Origin: Corbicula japonica
Taxonomy: Eukaryota > Mollusca > Bivalvia > Venerida > Cyrenidae
Assembly: GCA_038501625.1 (NCBI GenBank)
Contig: JAZAYU010000037.1
Coordinates: 1,674,001 to 1,738,000 of the forward strand
Length of the DNA stretch: 64,000 nt
Direction: 5' to 3'
The notes below the pieces were generated by a model, which saw only the letters and a program-made list of their open reading frames with translations, was not told the origin of the DNA and searched no databases. This document shows positions 12,231-23,240 of the stretch, one piece after another. A program made the translations under genes and the position numbers. How positions within the stretch are numbered: the first letter of the stretch is position 1; each line of letters opens with the position of its first letter.

Positions 12231-13326
12231 ATTCAGTTTGAAAGAATTAAAGAAATGAGCTTTATACGCGAATTAAATCGCGAAGTTAATCATATAAGTT
12301 ATGCGTTTTGTTTTGCGCATTACGACTGGAATACAAATAAAGCTATATAACAAAAATATTTTAATTAAACGTTTTTTAACTTAATATTTTAGACCATCTC
12401 CTTACTATATGACAATTGTAAAACGTGATCATATCTATAAACATATTATGATACGACAACTTTTGTGGTACAGCTTCAGTAGAATTGATTTGAGGATTAA
12501 AGTTTTATGCTTCATATAAATATCCGTACTTATATTGTTTTGATGTGAGTAAGGTAGAGACTGATGTAATGTGTTTGTAAAGCCCGACTCATTGAATATT
12601 CTGTTGGGGTAGGGCGCATTCGATACGAACTCTGCTGAAGCACGACTTATTTAGATCATAATCCTCCTGAACCTGGTTTATTCAGTACTCTTTCAAAGCC
12701 GAACTCAATGAATCCGAAGTCAGGCTCATTCAGAACAAATATCGCCTAAGCATGACTTATTGAGTACGTATTCAGTCTAATTCAGGAAAATGGCCCCGAT
12801 GGAATAAGTCATGCATGAATTCTTCTCTGCAAATTATTCCGTCGGAGCCAGGATCGGATCCAGGCTTTCTAAATTTCTATTCCGAAGTTCTAGTCTATTA
12901 TTACCTATATTTAATCGAAACAATTCGCAAAATCCCAACTACTACATGATTAGGATTTCTATAAATTGCCTTAATTACCAACCGCATAGAGTATCGAAGG
13001 CGAGTTGTCCGACAATGAGAATGACTCAGCTCATAATGACCACTTTTACTCATGTCCCTTCACATGACACTTGCTTTGCTGTCAACGTTACTTGCTTTAA
13101 TAAAATTTATGAGCAGCTATTGGTCAACAAAGAAAAATGCGGTTTATTTTATATATAGAATGATAAAATGAATAAAAAGTTTATATTTACACATAGGCGT
13201 ACCTTACGTCCTTAGATTTTTTTGCCCCCGAGTCGTCTCAAAGTATGAGTAAAATCAACCATTTAAACTTCGAACCAACGGCCATTGTGAAATGTAGGTG
13301 ACAACGGTTAATACCTCTCTGATAAT
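12231..13326. other. UNC93A-like intron 2, nothing recognised
   Basis: The 115-codon frame at 12811-13158 has no recognisable domain. It contains repeated CATTGAGTA/ACTTATT-like words and lies within the intron. Confidence 0.4.
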
Positions 13327-13472
13327 AGGATTTATGAAGATAAAATGAGAATGGAAACCAGTCTCAAATCTCAAGGATTTGATTGGCTGAAATGGCGACT
13401 AATCTCAGCCAATCAGGTCCTTGAGATTTGAGACTTGTTTCAAATCTCTGTTTTATAATCTTCAGCCTAGGA
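13327..13472. mobile_element. Palindromic MITE, copy 2
   Basis: Same hairpin family as 611-763: GGAAACCAGTCTCAAATCTC and GATTGGCTGAAATGGCGAC on the left and their complements on the right, with the loop partly deleted. Confidence 0.72.
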
Positions 13473-13489
13473 CTTATGATAATACCAAG

Positions 13490-14812
13490 TCAAGTCAAAA
13501 TATTTATTGGCAAAAACATATACATGTTCATCGCCAAGTTACAATATTGGCGGATGTTTTACAAGACAATATATAAATAAAACATATATTACAACAGAAA
13601 AGTATGATTACATGTTATGAGTGCAATAAGTAAATTTGCAGAGTGTGTAAGGTTTATAATTTTGACAATAGTAACCGAAAAAGAAATACATTTCAGATTG
13701 AATTTGTTATAAAATTAGTTCACTTCGCTTCTTTTTTCCATGGCTAAATAGACAAATTTTGCTAGGTTAACAATTTTACTCTTTTGTGTTGTTTTCATAA
13801 CAGATTTGAATTTGTTAATATTTGGCCATACGCAGTAATATTTTGGAAGCAACTGTTTACGTAAATCACTATAGAACGGACATACTAGCAAGAAATGATA
13901 CTCTGATTCTATTTGATGCATATTGCATTTACTACAGATACGTTGATTTCTTTCAATATTTCTAAACCTCCCCTCTTCGATTGCTAGTTTGTGGGCTGAA
14001 CATCTTAATCTAGAGAAAGCTTTGCGGTGACTGACATTGTTAATATTACTTAGATATTTTTCTTGGACAAATTCACTTTTAAAAATATTATAGCTTTCTA
14101 GTTTTGAAAATGTATTTAGTTCACAACACCATTGTTGCAAGTACTGGTCATATATTCTTTGAATAATAATTTTTAATTGTACGTTGTCAATATTTAAATT
14201 GTTCCATAAATACGAAAAACCTAAATCTGACAATAATGTTTTGACATTTTTCGACCAACTATTTACAAGATTGCCATTTGCATCTGATAAAAACATTATT
14301 CGATATAATAATGAGTTAGGAGATGTTAGAATTTTATGCCAGTATTTAATAATCCTGACTTTACGAATAATTAACAAAGGAAATCTACCAAATTCACCAA
14401 AGACGGCAGGGCTTGGTGTCTGCTGGCGAACGCCTAGAACCTGTTTTAAAAATTTTAAATGTATTTTCTCTATATCGGGTGCTTTATGGAAACCCCATAT
14501 CTCAGATCCATATGACAAAATAGGTAAAATCATACAATCAAATAATTTCAACTTTTCTGTTACATCAAGAGAAACATTATCAAATAAAGAATTCAGCGAA
14601 AACAATGCTTTTAAGGCTTGGTTAGACAGTGCTTTCTGAGCTTGATAAAAATTACCATTCGAAGACAATGTTACACCAAGATAAGTAAATGTTTGAACGT
14701 TTTTCAGCAATGAACTGTTATAATATATTTGGATGTTTTCATGTCTATTACCTGCCTTGAATACCATCACAACTGTTTTCTTACCATTTCCACCTATACG
14801 CTGATCAAAACA
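13490..14812 (-). mobile_element. 5'-truncated non-LTR retrotransposon (LINE)
   Basis: Contains the C-terminal part of a LINE ORF2 followed by a 3' region that ends near 13490 in an ACTTG-rich tail on the minus strand. The upstream reading frame stops at about 14812, so the 5' part with most of the reverse transcriptase is missing. Inserted in UNC93A-like intron 2 in antisense orientation to the gene. Confidence 0.8.
13715..14770 (-). pseudogene. LINE ORF2 C-terminal fragment, 351 aa open
   Basis: Residues near the start (NVQTFTYLGVTLSSNG) match the LINE region after the reverse-transcriptase palm and thumb. Next comes LKLFDCMILPILSYGSEIWG, another LINE hallmark. Near the C-terminus there is a zinc-ribbon-like C-x2-C-x9-H-x4-C (the CSKC segment), typical of CR1/jockey-type ORF2 tails. 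The frame is open for 351 codons, which suggests fairly recent insertion. It lacks the endonuclease and the catalytic palm, so it is not functional alone. The plus-strand frame at 14184-14639 is its antisense shadow. Confidence 0.85.
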
Positions 14813-15119
14813 GTATTATTAACATGTAACGCCAATGTAAAATATTGACAATTGGTCTTTGGAAATCGAGTTTTCAATACTAGTTTTAGAAACACGAAAA
14901 CATTTTGTCGACAGCGTCATTTACAAAATGAGAAATCATTGAGTTGATTACTTTAGGCAATAACAGGATGATGATACTCAATGACTAGTTCCAATTTAAC
15001 ATGACAGTTTGCTTTCGAAATTGTTTTGTAAATGATTTTCTTATTTTGACAAGAACTAGGTGGACTAACTGTGCAAGTAGCGTAGTACCTAGATTCACCC
15101 CATAGGCAATTAGAACAAT

Positions 15120-15282
15120 CGTCGGCCTAATATTAAAACATTGTATCGACCAAATTTTCTAGGCGAAATCTGTCAAAATATCGCATCTCTGTGCCAATGA
15201 AATACCGTATTCGGATTGGTTTGATATTTCATAATTCAAAACCTCGTATTTTACAATACGAGGTTTTGATATTAGGCCGACG
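15120..15282. mobile_element. 163-bp MITE with an inner hairpin
   Basis: Outer ends CGTCGGCCTAATATTAAAAC and GTTTTGATATTAGGCCGACG form an inverted repeat. An inner perfect 13-bp hairpin (AAAACCTCGTATT, loop TTAC) lies at 15238-15267. It sits about 120 bp before UNC93A-like exon 3. Confidence 0.65.
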
Positions 15283-15401
15283 CTAAACTACATTAAAAAT
15301 AAATAATGTTAAAAAAATCCCACAGATGCACTTTCTCACAATTCTATAAACGTATTCCGTCGTAGTCAGACTCGCTCAATGTGTGCTTTGTTTGTTTACA
15401 G

Positions 15402-15601
15402 CGCTGATAGCCCTGATGTTCCCTGAGAAAACAGACTCAGCGTTCGCCAACTATCACACCTGGAAAGCTGTTGGGTTTACGGTCACCTTCGTGTATGGCA
15501 ACTTTCTGTGTGTGTCAACAAAGATTCTCATTGCTGTGATTCTGTTGTCCGTGTCCATGGTTTTATATATCATTGTTGAAATTAGAGTAAAAAGAGGTTA
15601 A
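15402..15601 (+). CDS. UNC93A: UNC93A-like MFS protein, exon 3 of 3 (stop)
   Basis: Acceptor TTTGTTTACAG at 15401, phase 1 join restoring alanine in SNALIALMFPEK. It continues FANYHTWKAVGFTVTFVYGN with a conserved F-A-N-Y-x-x-W-x-A-x-G-F motif, and the last two membrane spans. TAA at 15599-15601. The C-terminus is short (VEIRVKRG). Confidence 0.9.
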
Positions 15602-15713
15602 CAAAAATCAACACAGACAATCAATTTCTAGTATTTACATCGGTACGGTCAGTGACAACGCAAAGCGTTATAAAGTCATTCTAAACGATAAAACTAACCA
15701 CTTTTCTCATTTG

Positions 15714-15719
15714 AATAAA
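15714..15719 (+). terminator. Polyadenylation signal AATAAA for UNC93A-like gene
   Basis: AATAAA 113 bp after the stop codon, followed by an A-run. Confidence 0.55.
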
Positions 15720-16019
15720 AAAAAAACTGGAAACAATAACCCGATTTTAATCTTTGACCCTTTCTGTTGTGATAAATTCGGATACGCGCCCACAACAGTG
15801 CACGTTTCAAAGCTCAAACAAACAAGATGATTTTAGCTGGTCTCGTCTCAGAGTTCAAAATTTTATCTAAAATCGAACTTCAAACTAAAGACAAAGAGAG
15901 CGACAAGTGGAAAGGCATGGTAAAATCATTAGCGAAATTTGTCCATCAAAGAATTCTATAAATTTTTTGTCTCTGAATAATCCAAAATGTTGTCAACACT
16001 TTGCTAAAATTTAATAAGA

Positions 16020-18144
16020 TTACGTTAATTTGTTAATCCACTAGTATGTTTTAGGCCGAGCACATAAATTTCAGTAAACGTAACGTCAGATGTTTGCTAT
16101 TTAAAATGCGGGAAAGCGTTGTTGACGTTCGAAAGGTAAAACCGGTAAGAACGCTGATTCTGATCAAATCTGGTACAAATGAACTTAAAGTATTATTATA
16201 ATTTTTTAAGTAGCTTGGGACGTAATTTTGAGACAAATGGCTCCACCAAGAGGAAACTGTTTCAATTCGTTTTTCTCCGCAAATCGTCATCCATGTACGA
16301 ATGGAATAAAAAGTGCAATTTATTTTAAGCAGACATTATATCCGTACAAGAATATAAATTTGAATTTCGTAAACTGCGAATGTTTTTAATGATACCGTAA
16401 GTTAGAGCGCTTGTCCATCTCCGAAACCGTTGCTTTAAAGTACTATAATTTTGTGACTTGCCCAGTGATCTAAATTTTTTCTACACCATAGGAATCCTAA
16501 CAAATCATGTGATGGTAATAAGTAAAGGAAGTTGTTCAACGCAGATTTTTTTTTCAGTTTTCAGTTTCGTTATTAAGAGGGAAACAAGCTAATGCTATAG
16601 TCGCCAATGTCAGTGAAAACGCCATACCATGCTTTTCACGGATTTTCGCGTTTTCTTATTCACTGTTCTACTTTTTATACTTACCTGAACAAAATATTTG
16701 CAGATAATTCGCAATTAACAGCTTGGCTGGGCATGAATTCTACAGACAGGTAAGGAATTAAGAAAAAAACAAATGTACACCATATAAAGTTCGCACAAAA
16801 CTTTGCCATTCGGTAAAGCAGACTTTTACTGAATTGAGGGAAGTTAATGGGTCTGATAAGGTATCTCATAAGACAGTTAGTATGTGGAGAAAGACATTGC
16901 ATAGAGTCCGTAAAAGATGCATCAAAACCCTGGCCGACGTGTGATTGTAATAAGCAAGTCAAATGTCTCAAAAGTCAAGGAAATAATTGGAAGTAAAGGC
17001 AGGTACACGATTCTTGATATTGCCAAAGCTGTTGGCTTATCTCTATCGCGGGGGCATTTCATTTTGAAGCGTATTTTGAAAGTACGAAAAATATCTGCCA
17101 AATGGTTACCCCATATTTTGACAGATGACCAAAATGTGGTACGAGCACAAATCGTTAAGCAATTGCTTAAAATGTTTTCAAATTTTAAAGACAATTTGCA
17201 AACATTGTTACTGATAACGAAACATTTATTGCATATTCTTCTCTTGTGATATAGCCGTACAAATTTTGGTAGCCAAACTTTTTTTATATTCTCTTTTACC
17301 TGCACTTTGTTTACAGGAAGCGAATTGGTAACACCTGAAACACAGAAAATCTTGAAGATGCAGAAAATCCACTAAGGAAAACTCAAATTAAAATCAAGTA
17401 CATGTATTACAATCACTGTGTTTAACATACTTAAGATACTTTAAGTATCTAAACACCCAACGTATAAAAATCGTTTAGGTATGTAATTTTCTGGTAAATG
17501 GAAAAATATGCAAGACTTAATGTAAATAATCAAATTCATTCAGGAAATACCAACACTGTTGCCGTTTCAGACAAAAAACAAACGGTGACTTGTTTCTAGT
17601 TCAAAAACCTAAGTTGGTAACGGAACTCCACATTTCGCTGCCATACAAAGCTTTTGGTATGATATATTATGGTATTTTAAATTAACAGGTTAAAAGTTCT
17701 GTATGACAAGGACCGTCATGAACGTGAGCTATGCACTTATGGTACAAACTAACTGCATAATTCACTGTAACATACCGAAAAGAATAACAACTGAAAGTAG
17801 ACAAACTACGTGACTGAAGCTGGTTAGGGATTCCCGGTGAATATCACGTGAATTTATCATCTTTGGGTAGCCTGTAGCTCTAGAATATCGAAAGACTTTT
17901 GTATACATGTTTATCCATCGTAAATCGTTGACAGTAATGGGAAATTGAAAGTGGATCTATTTAAAAAACGGTTAGGTGAGGACTTTTGTTCGGGATTTTG
18001 GGCAACTGTAGTAAATGTATAAAAGCAGCAACAACCATCAGAACAAGTAAATTCAATGAAAGATTATAAAGTAAAAAAAAATAAATACCATTAATTTCGA
18101 AGTGGAAGAATGAAAGCCTTTAAGAAAACAAGTAATGTAAGTAC

Positions 18145-18176
<32 letters not shown>

Positions 18177-18900
18177 CTCTGAAAATCCGTTAATCTCTAT
18201 CACATTAAGATTACAGTCCTCTTAGTTGTAAGAGCTTAGTTATACACTGACGGAGAAACATACATCTTCTCCGCACTGGACGCCAAATCTTTAAACCATG
18301 TTAGAACGACCTAATTGATTTTAATCGAATACAAACTTAAAAAATGACTTTTATTTATTCTGCTTACGAAACGCCAATTAAAGCACGCCTTAAATTCCTT
18401 TACAGAAGTAAGGAAGTTAATTTCCAGAACACATATTTTCGTAAAACATAAAAACTGTAGCTTTTCTCTAGGAAATTATTTCATCCTAATTTGTTTGATT
18501 CCGTTTTACATCTTAAGTTAACTATTATACCAATATACAATTTAAACATCAAAATATTTACAAGCACTTATACAACTTATACTTCTATGGCTATTACTGG
18601 TCATTCATCTATTACTGGCCTTAACAATTTAGCCTTAAGGCTTGACACAGATTGTTACTTTCATTGACAATCGAAATCTCCACTAGTGCTGCGATAATTT
18701 CCTCTCGTGTTAGAGGCCAAAACCCTTACTAAATGTATTTCATTCATGTCCTGTAAACATTGCACTTAACTGATTAAAAAAAATACGACTTTTAAACATG
18801 CATTCAGCATTCTCTCTTTACTAAAACGTTGTCTTTTTTCTGTTACATTTTCCAGTCTTTTAATCATTTAAGTTGCTTTTTATTTTGTTTACTTTATATA
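16020..18900. repeat. Segmental duplication, copy 1 (pairs with 22080-25060)
   Basis: Colinear similarity with 22080-25060 throughout. Examples are ACCGTTGCTTTAAAG / ACCGTTGCTTTGAAA, a shared mariner relic, CCACTAAGGAAAACTCAAAT at both loci, and ATTGACAATCGAAAT with flanks. The copies are diverged and differ in AT-rich repeat content and in the SINE and (AG)n tract of copy 2. No intact gene. Confidence 0.75.
16860..17248 (+). pseudogene. Mariner transposase relic (N-terminal to linker region)
   Basis: The frame from 16917 reads GRYTILDIAKAVGLSLSRGH and KISAKWLPHILTDDQ, then QLLKMF. This matches the second helix-turn-helix and the W-V/L-P-[RH]-x-L linker of mariner transposases (R-[KR]-[VI]-[SC]-A-[RK]-W-V-P-R-x-L-T). 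A GRR peptide resembles the GRPR-like hook. The catalytic TGDETW region has decayed (LLITKHLLH). A paralogous relic is at 22855-23240. Confidence 0.78.
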
Positions 18901-19241
18901 TTTTTATAAGTGTACTTGTCAAATGCTTGCTAACTTGATAACCCTGAATGTACGAGGGTTGATCAGAAAGTTCGTAGAATGGTGCTATAACTTGACAACT
19001 AACAAGCGCAGACATTTAAAATTTTAATATGATATAGCCCGATATCTCATGAACAAAATCTGAAAAAATCATAACAATATCATAACAAATATGAAATCTA
19101 TATAAGAAATAGCAAATACAATAAACTCGACCCGAAGCACCCCGGGGTTACATAAACGACGTCGAAATCGACGTCGCGTCGACGTCTCACAACCGCAACA
19201 AGCGCAAATGTCATAGGATTTACTACAACTTTTCAATAAAG

Positions 19242-19445
19242 TCACCCTGAAACTGTATACATCTGTATACGTCGAATCCACGCAGAGAACACGTTCCGGT
19301 ACCAAGTCTCGTTGAAGTCGGCGATAATCTCGTGCAACGCCTGCCGCAGTTCCGGTAGGCCGCTGTAACGGTTACCTCGCAATCTGGTCTTCACCTGCAG
19401 AGACAATTGCATAACAGTCATTTTACCACGTACCTCAGATATCAA
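19242..19445 (-). pseudogene. Mariner transposase C-terminal end
   Basis: TRLRGNRYSGLPELRQAL followed by HEIIADFNETWYRNVFSAW matches the C-terminal L-x-G-[RK]-x-[FY] and W-x-x-R/C-I region of mariner transposases. The D-D-D core between this and the N-terminal part is deleted. Confidence 0.75.
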
Positions 19446-19449
19446 TAGT

Positions 19450-19767
19450 TTATATTGACGATTGGCTTGGAAAGTTTAAATACACAACTACATCTCTAAT
19501 AGTGCGCCGACGGTCTTCTTCAATGAACGTCTTCACTGACGCCACTAACGTCGGCGTAATAACGGATGATCTCCCTGAGCGTGCATCATCGCTTATGTTT
19601 GATCTGCCATCCTTGAAGCGTTTAAACCACTTGAAAACAGTAGCTTTCTTCATATCTTTGGTGTGTTGAGCCCTCTGCATAGTATTATACGTTTCTGTGG
19701 CTGAATATCCTAAATTGAAGCAAAATTTTACTGCCGCTCGCGATTTTTCATTTTCTGAAAGTACCAT
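19450..19767 (-). pseudogene. Mariner transposase N-terminal domain
   Basis: Begins MVLSENEKSRAAVKFCFNLG and continues through ATVFKWFKRFKDGR, the helix-turn-helix (HTH_48 type) hallmark, then DDARSGRSS and TFIEEDRRRTIRDVV. The frame stops before the W-V-P linker. The in-frame upstream extension to 19848 is not family-like, so the start is placed at the second methionine. Confidence 0.85.
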
Positions 19768-20275
19768 AATGGACGTTGTGTGTGAACGATGCGCGTCACT
19801 CAAATGTACATTGAATGCGTTGTATACATCGCATGACGTCAGAATCAACGTGAAAAAATTAAGTTGACGTCACGTCAATAGCAGAAAATATTTCGCGGAA
19901 TTTCGCAAAAATACAAGGGTCAAAGTCGTGCCAGGTGATACTTACATTGCTTTAAAATTTGGCGTGCTCCGGGGTAACGTTGGGTGGTGATATTCATAAA
20001 AATAAAACTAACTGTTCGATTTTAAAAATTTCTGGTTAAAATATTTAAAATAAATGGAAAAATATTTGTTTAAAATTTGAAGCGCATAGAACGTCATATA
20101 TAGAAGTTATAGCACCATTCTACGAACTTTCTGATCAACCCTCGTATATTACTTTTTCCCAAATAATATACTGAGGCATAATTTCAGTGTCAGAATCATT
20201 TCACCCGAGAACGAAGCGTTTTATTAAATTTTTGTTCATTACTTGCTATAATAAAATATATGAAAAAAGAACTTT

Positions 20276-20820
20276 GAAAGCCACCAAACACGAAACATAT
20301 GAACATATTGCAGGCTCGGTTTGATTGAGCCTGTTTATGGAAATGCATATTACTTCCCACGCCGCCTAGCTCCGGGTTGATCGCAACTCAATATTTACAC
20401 CAATAAACAGTACAATTTTGATCCATCTCAAACGATGGTATTAATGGCGGGAAGCATGGAACAGTCAATGCGACATTTTCATATTTAAATACAATATTCA
20501 ACGGCGTATGGTCCCCAGATAAAAGAATAGGTGTGTCCTAAACGAGAAAATAATGGTCGGAACTAAACAGAATAGAATTTGACAGGGGATCTGAGAATAT
20601 AAATCCTGCATATTACTGACAACGCAAAAGGCAAAATTTAAAAAAAAATGAGGAAGTATATTTTTTGGAGTGATTGAACAATATCCAAATCTTTATTGGC
20701 CAGGATATAGCAACCACCCATCGTTAAACTGACCGAAATATTAACACAACAGTAATTTAAGAAGTACTTTTAACACAATGCATAAGTATCTTGCTTAACG
20801 ACCTTCAAAGGACGTAAATG
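20276..20820 (+). repeat. Interspersed repeat R1 with extended 3' part
   Basis: The R1 core reads GCAGGCTCGGTTTGATTGAG, then GGAAATGCATATTAC, then CGCCGCCTAGC and GGGTTGA. It recurs at 25085-25660, 27836-28170 (inverted), 32300-32425, 40655-40800 and 51695-52025, with fragments at 6835-6890, about 37560-37600 and about 55510-55540. The extended part ends with CAACGACCTTCAAAGGAC, which is also found at 21242 and 25629. Its class is not recognised. Confidence 0.7.
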
Positions 20821-21062
20821 ATAACAACACTGATTGAATGTACGGTGAGATTTTTACAGCCGCCACACGGCGAAAACAACGCTACTTATTATTTACAGAT
20901 GAAATGCTGTTCGGACAAGCAATATCATCAATTATATCAGTTTGTTTACGAAACTTTACATCTGAAATTCTTTTGTGCAAAACATTATCCTTTTTTACTG
21001 GTTGCAAGTTACCAGAGTCATTACATTAGTCTTAAAGCTTTACCTAGAAAAGAACGACCTTT

Positions 21063-21155
21063 TCAGCATGTAATGTACATTTCAGGGGTGAATAAGCAAA
21101 ATATCAACAAAAAGTAGCTTCGATTTTTTTTTAAATTTTCGAAGCCTGGCGGCCA
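21063..21155 (+). repeat. Stray unit of the foldback-element repeat
   Basis: About 93 bp from CAGCATGTAATGTACATTTC through TTTTCGAAGCCTGGCGGCC matches the repeat unit that makes up the arms of the large foldback element at 41450-47685. A single unit 20 kb away indicates the unit is dispersed. Confidence 0.8.
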
Positions 21156-21394
21156 CCAATTTCAAAACTGGCCGAAATATTCAAACAAAAGTTATTTTAG
21201 AAGCACTATTAACATAGATTCTAGTACATAATTTTCGTGCTCAACGACCTTCAAAGGACGTAATTGATAACAACACTGATTGAATGTACGGGGAGACTTT
21301 ACGGGAAGAGTAAAATCGGTGAAATCGCTATTTCTTATCAAATCTGGCACAAATGTACACCAGACAAAAGGCTCCACAAAGAGGATAATGTTTG
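21156..21394. other. R1 tail-like sequence and duplication-related DNA
   Basis: Contains ACTGGCCGAAATATT and CAACGACCTTCAAAGGACGT as in R1 tails. A segment at about 21300-21360 resembles 16130-16190 (ATCAAATCTGG-type words). Confidence 0.45.
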
Positions 21395-22050
21395 GATCGC
21401 TTTGTCCGTACGTCTGTTTGTCTGTCCGTCCGTCACGAAAACTTAACTTTGCAATTTCTTAATATTTTATCATGATACTTTATAATTAATTTGCGTACGC
21501 TCAAGATGATGCAATATTCACTAAAATCACTATTACAACAATGGTCACATTTGATGGAGTAATGCCCCTTTTTTGTAGTTGGATTTTGACACAAAATCTT
21601 AATGTTGCTATGATAGTGTCATTTCTCAATATCTATAAACGAAACTTTTAAATTATATTGCTTATGACAACATGCTCATGATGATGCAAAATTCTTTAGG
21701 TCAAGGTTAAATTTGATTGAGTTATGCCCCTTTTTGAACTTCGATTTTGACACGATAACTTAACGTGGGCTATAACTTTGCCATTTCTCAAGATTTCTTA
21801 ATGAAACTTTTAAATTATATTGCTTATGACAATATCCTAGTGATGATGCCAAATCTTTAGGGTAAAGTCTCATTTGACAGAGTAATGCCCCTTTTTGTAC
21901 TTTGCCATATCTCAATATTTCTTAATCAAACTTTCAAATTATATTGCTCATGAGAATTACACATCCATGAAGATGCCAAGTTCTTTAGGTCAAGATGGAT
22001 ATATGCCCCTTTTTGTATGTGCATTTTAATTCTGATATAGTACAAGTGTT
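21395..22050. mobile_element. Minisatellite-bearing element, about 160-bp units
   Basis: Four units share an ATTTGATxGAGTxATGCCCC motif (about 21549, 21710, 21870, 22000) and AAACTTTTAAATTATATTGC. A GTCTGTCCGTCCGTC run precedes the first unit. The architecture parallels 1363-2630: about 150-bp units next to a GGACGGACGG-like run. Non-coding. Confidence 0.6.
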
Positions 22051-22483
22051 CAACTGAACACCCATCTAGCTATTAAATATTCGTTGCATATCGTCTGGAA
22101 AATTACGTTTGGAAGAAGACGTGTTTTTTTTTATTTTCCAGACATTTGATCCGTACAAGAATTTCGCTATATATCAAGTTTGATTTTCTTATACTGCGAT
22201 TGTTATTGATACACACAAGTTAGGGCGCTGGTTATCGCCGACACCGTTGCTTTGAAACTCATTATTTTTTATTACATGTCCGGTGATCTGATTTTTACAC
22301 CATCGGAATCCTAATAAATCATACGATGTAATGAAATGAAGGAAGTTGATGTGTTCTCTGCAGTTTTTGTTTTGGTTCATTTTCGTTTTTTAGCTCTTAA
22401 ATTGCCAACGTCAGTGAAAAAGCCATGAAGTGTTTTTGATTATTACGGATTGTCGAATTTTCTTTGTGTATATATTTAGTTTT

Positions 22484-22762
22484 ATTTATCGTCGCTACCG
22501 GAAGCTTATAGGAGCGACGCATCCAGAAGAGTGTTAGTCATTTTAGGTTTTTGGAGGATAGTGAAAGATACAGAGGACTCTCCAATTCCAGAATCGTCCC
22601 TGGTTCTTTTAAGTGCCAGGTGTATAGCACCACTACACTGGACCTCGGTTTAACGTCTCTTCTAAAAGACTGTTCGTAAATTTAGTTGGTGTATCGGGAG
22701 ATCGAATCAGCGATCCCTGGACTCGGAGGCAGACGCACTAACCACTGAGCTAATGATCCGCT
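22484..22762 (-). mobile_element. tRNA-derived SINE
   Basis: The minus strand begins near 22762 with a tRNA-like head. An A box (ATTAGCTCAGTGGTTAG) and a B box (CTGATTCGATCTCCC) lie about 40 nt apart, followed by a non-tRNA body with CCGAGGTCCAGTGTAGTGG. The plus-strand body ends close to ATCGTCGCTACCGGAAGC. Not a functional tRNA: the cloverleaf stems do not pair well by eye. Confidence 0.75.
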
Positions 22763-22763
22763 C

Positions 22764-22836
<73 letters not shown>
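22764..22836. repeat. (AG)n microsatellite
   Basis: About 36 uninterrupted AG units directly next to the SINE head. Confidence 0.95.
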
Positions 22837-22840
<4 letters not shown>

Positions 22841-22854
22841 CTTATGAACTGTTC

Positions 22855-23240
22855 CACTGTTTATACTTACATGAACAAAATGTTTGCAGATAATAAGCGA
22901 TTAATAGCTTGGCTAGACATGAGTTCTAAAGACAGGGGGAGGAACGATATACAGCACATGTGTTCAAACATTTTATTAGTGAACAAACAAATGTACACTA
23001 TTTTAGTTATTAAAGAGTGGCACATATTTCTGCCAAATGGATATATTGGCAGATGTCCAAAAGAGGGTACAAGTACAACCCGCTAAGCAATTGCTCAAAA
23101 TGTTTCCAAATTTGATTAAATGCAAACATTGTTACTGGTGACGAAACATGGGTTCACTATTTCGTACCAGTCGGAAAAATTAGAATCAAAATATGGCTAA
23201 CTAAACACGGTAGAAGGCCTGAAGGTCAATTATTGCATAT
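22855..23240 (+). pseudogene. Mariner transposase relic, catalytic region
   Basis: Frameshifted relic paralogous to 16860-17248. Around 23130 one frame reads NIVTGDETWVHYFVPVG, the first catalytic aspartate motif of mariner transposases (T-G-D-E-[ST]-W), then IWLTKHGRRP. Upstream pieces correspond to the linker and QLLKMF. No continuous frame. Confidence 0.8.

Larger units (their letters stand above)
18953..20144 (-). mobile_element. Mariner-like element, internal deletion derivative with perfect TIRs
   Basis: The terminal inverted repeats are perfectly matched over 41 bp, beginning CGAGGGTTGATCAGAAAG, and flanked by TA on both sides (18951-18952, 20145-20146). Inside, on the minus strand, are the N-terminal DNA-binding part and the C-terminal end of a mariner transposase without the catalytic core. 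At 1192 bp it is only slightly shorter than a typical full element, because non-coding flanks are long. Perfect TIRs suggest recent mobilisation in trans. Confidence 0.88.

Noticed and set aside
12811..13158. 115-codon frame in UNC93A-like intron 2
   Set aside because: Low-complexity residues with no domain; flanked by repeated non-coding words.
14184..14639. 151-codon plus-strand frame in UNC93A-like intron 2
   Set aside because: Antisense shadow of the LINE ORF2 fragment.
20818..21117. 99-codon frame next to R1
   Set aside because: Its second half is a foldback-arm unit, its start is R1-like, and it shows no conserved domain.
22695..22762. Functional tRNA gene on the minus strand
   Set aside because: A and B boxes are clear, but acceptor and anticodon stems do not pair and a SINE body follows.
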